Assembly (NCBI GenBank): GCA_004151065.3
Contig: NWUY0304287287.1
Location: 9,956-52,881 of the forward strand
DNA length: 42,926 nt
Source: Larix sibirica
Lineage: Eukaryota > Streptophyta > Pinopsida > Pinales > Pinaceae
Reading direction: 5' to 3'
The notes below the pieces were generated by a model. The model ran no database searches and was not told the DNA's origin. It saw nothing but the letters and a program-made list of their open reading frames with translations. The translations under genes and the position numbers were made by a program. Positions 42,341 to 42,926 of this stretch are shown here, piece by piece (position 1 is the first letter of the stretch; every line of letters begins with the position of its first letter).

Positions 42341-42926
42341 AATAACCTTAAAAGCTCTAATGAATCGACTTGCCTTCATCAAACTACAATTTAGTGAACC
42401 CAGTGGACCATGTGCCTATGAACCCAGAGAATGAGGGTTTTATATCTCTCAAATTGCATCTCAGAAGCTTTCTCAGGATTGACACACAGACGAACCAGCA
42501 TTGCTTTTAGATCATCTTGCTTTAGGGACGAAGTGCGGCTGGTCGTATGATAAGCAAAGAAAAGACGATTCACCAAGAAGCAGGTCCTTAGGGAATTATG
42601 ACTGAAAAAACAAACATTCGCCGAGGCAGGCTCGTTACTATAAAATGCCCAATATTCTAACTGTGTACAAAACACAATTTATCACTTGACCGAACTCCAG
42701 ATTTCTTGCTTGGGTTTTGGGGCCCTGAAACCACCCACCCAATTGAGTAAGTTGCCTTGGGCTCATACCCCTCCCCTTCATAGAGCTGCTAAAGCTTCTA
42801 CCTGGTAAATTCGCTAGCCCCTCACACTTCAAAGATTATGGTGGCATAACTTTTCTTATTGAGCAACCCACCGGTTAGTTAGTGCTGCCAACCACACCTT
42901 ATGCCGGGAAGGATTAGAATCAGGGT
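42340..42926. other. window-end intergenic sequence with one unrecognised frame
   Basis: A 94-codon minus frame at 42391-42675 has a fairly protein-like C-terminal half (KQDDLKAMLVRLCVNPEKAS, then a Met/Glu/Arg stretch), but no family I know. It overlaps the dispersed repeat at 42629-42715. A 64-codon frame at 42638-42832 overlaps it in another phase. The sequence runs off the window with no recognisable gene. Confidence 0.35.

Overview
No intact, recognisable gene is visible in this 42.9 kb window: no protein gene, tRNA, rRNA, CRISPR array or insertion sequence that I can support. What it holds is decayed sequence. There are short tandem and dispersed repeats, decayed repeat arrays with strong local word bias, and coding relics, two of which look like nuclear plant transposon or gene fragments. 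The best fit is intergenic DNA of a large, repeat-rich seed-plant mitochondrial genome (conifer-like or another greatly expanded type). Reasons: intermediate G+C, CpG not obviously depleted, no genes over tens of kb, many 12-125 bp direct repeats, and pieces of nuclear retrotransposon. The organelle and species are inferred, because no organellar gene is present to anchor them. A gene-poor nuclear region is the main alternative.

Layout. 1-2650: short repeats, including a 32-bp minisatellite, in otherwise unremarkable sequence. 2650-8230: a distinct A+T-rich island with almost no open frames, heavily enriched in a few short palindromic words (ACTAGT, CATATG), and containing 34- and 36-bp tandem duplications. 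8230-13670: repeat-rich sequence with several small tandem arrays and dispersed modules. 13670-20960: mixed sequence with two Ala/Ser/Thr-coding tracts, a G+C-richer decayed array near 15.6-15.9 kb and an A+T-rich block at 17-18.1 kb. 20970-21545 (minus): remnant of a Ty3/gypsy integrase. 21545-23820: short dispersed motifs and a 116-bp duplication. 23825-27920: the main cluster of a degenerate family of tracts that encode Ala/Gly/Asn/Asp/Ser/Thr-rich, Asn-Asp-Pro-Gly-like repeats, in both orientations. 28000-31150: word-biased intergenic DNA. 31170-34215 (minus): relic of a coiled-coil, gag-like or nuclear-type protein with many stops, and a possible companion relic. 34220-40100: dispersed repeats and one small unidentified relic frame. 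40110-42340: a mosaic of decayed modules a few hundred bp long.

The most interesting observation is the tract family (about 945, 13670, 19360, 23825-24480, 26150-26470 and 26985-27920). These loci keep triplet phase, low stop density and a shared amino-acid vocabulary despite strong nucleotide divergence. That is what decayed copies of a once-coding repeat, or an unusual 21-nt-like minisatellite, would look like. No genes here can be shown to act together; the window reads as a record of repeat expansion, transfer and decay.
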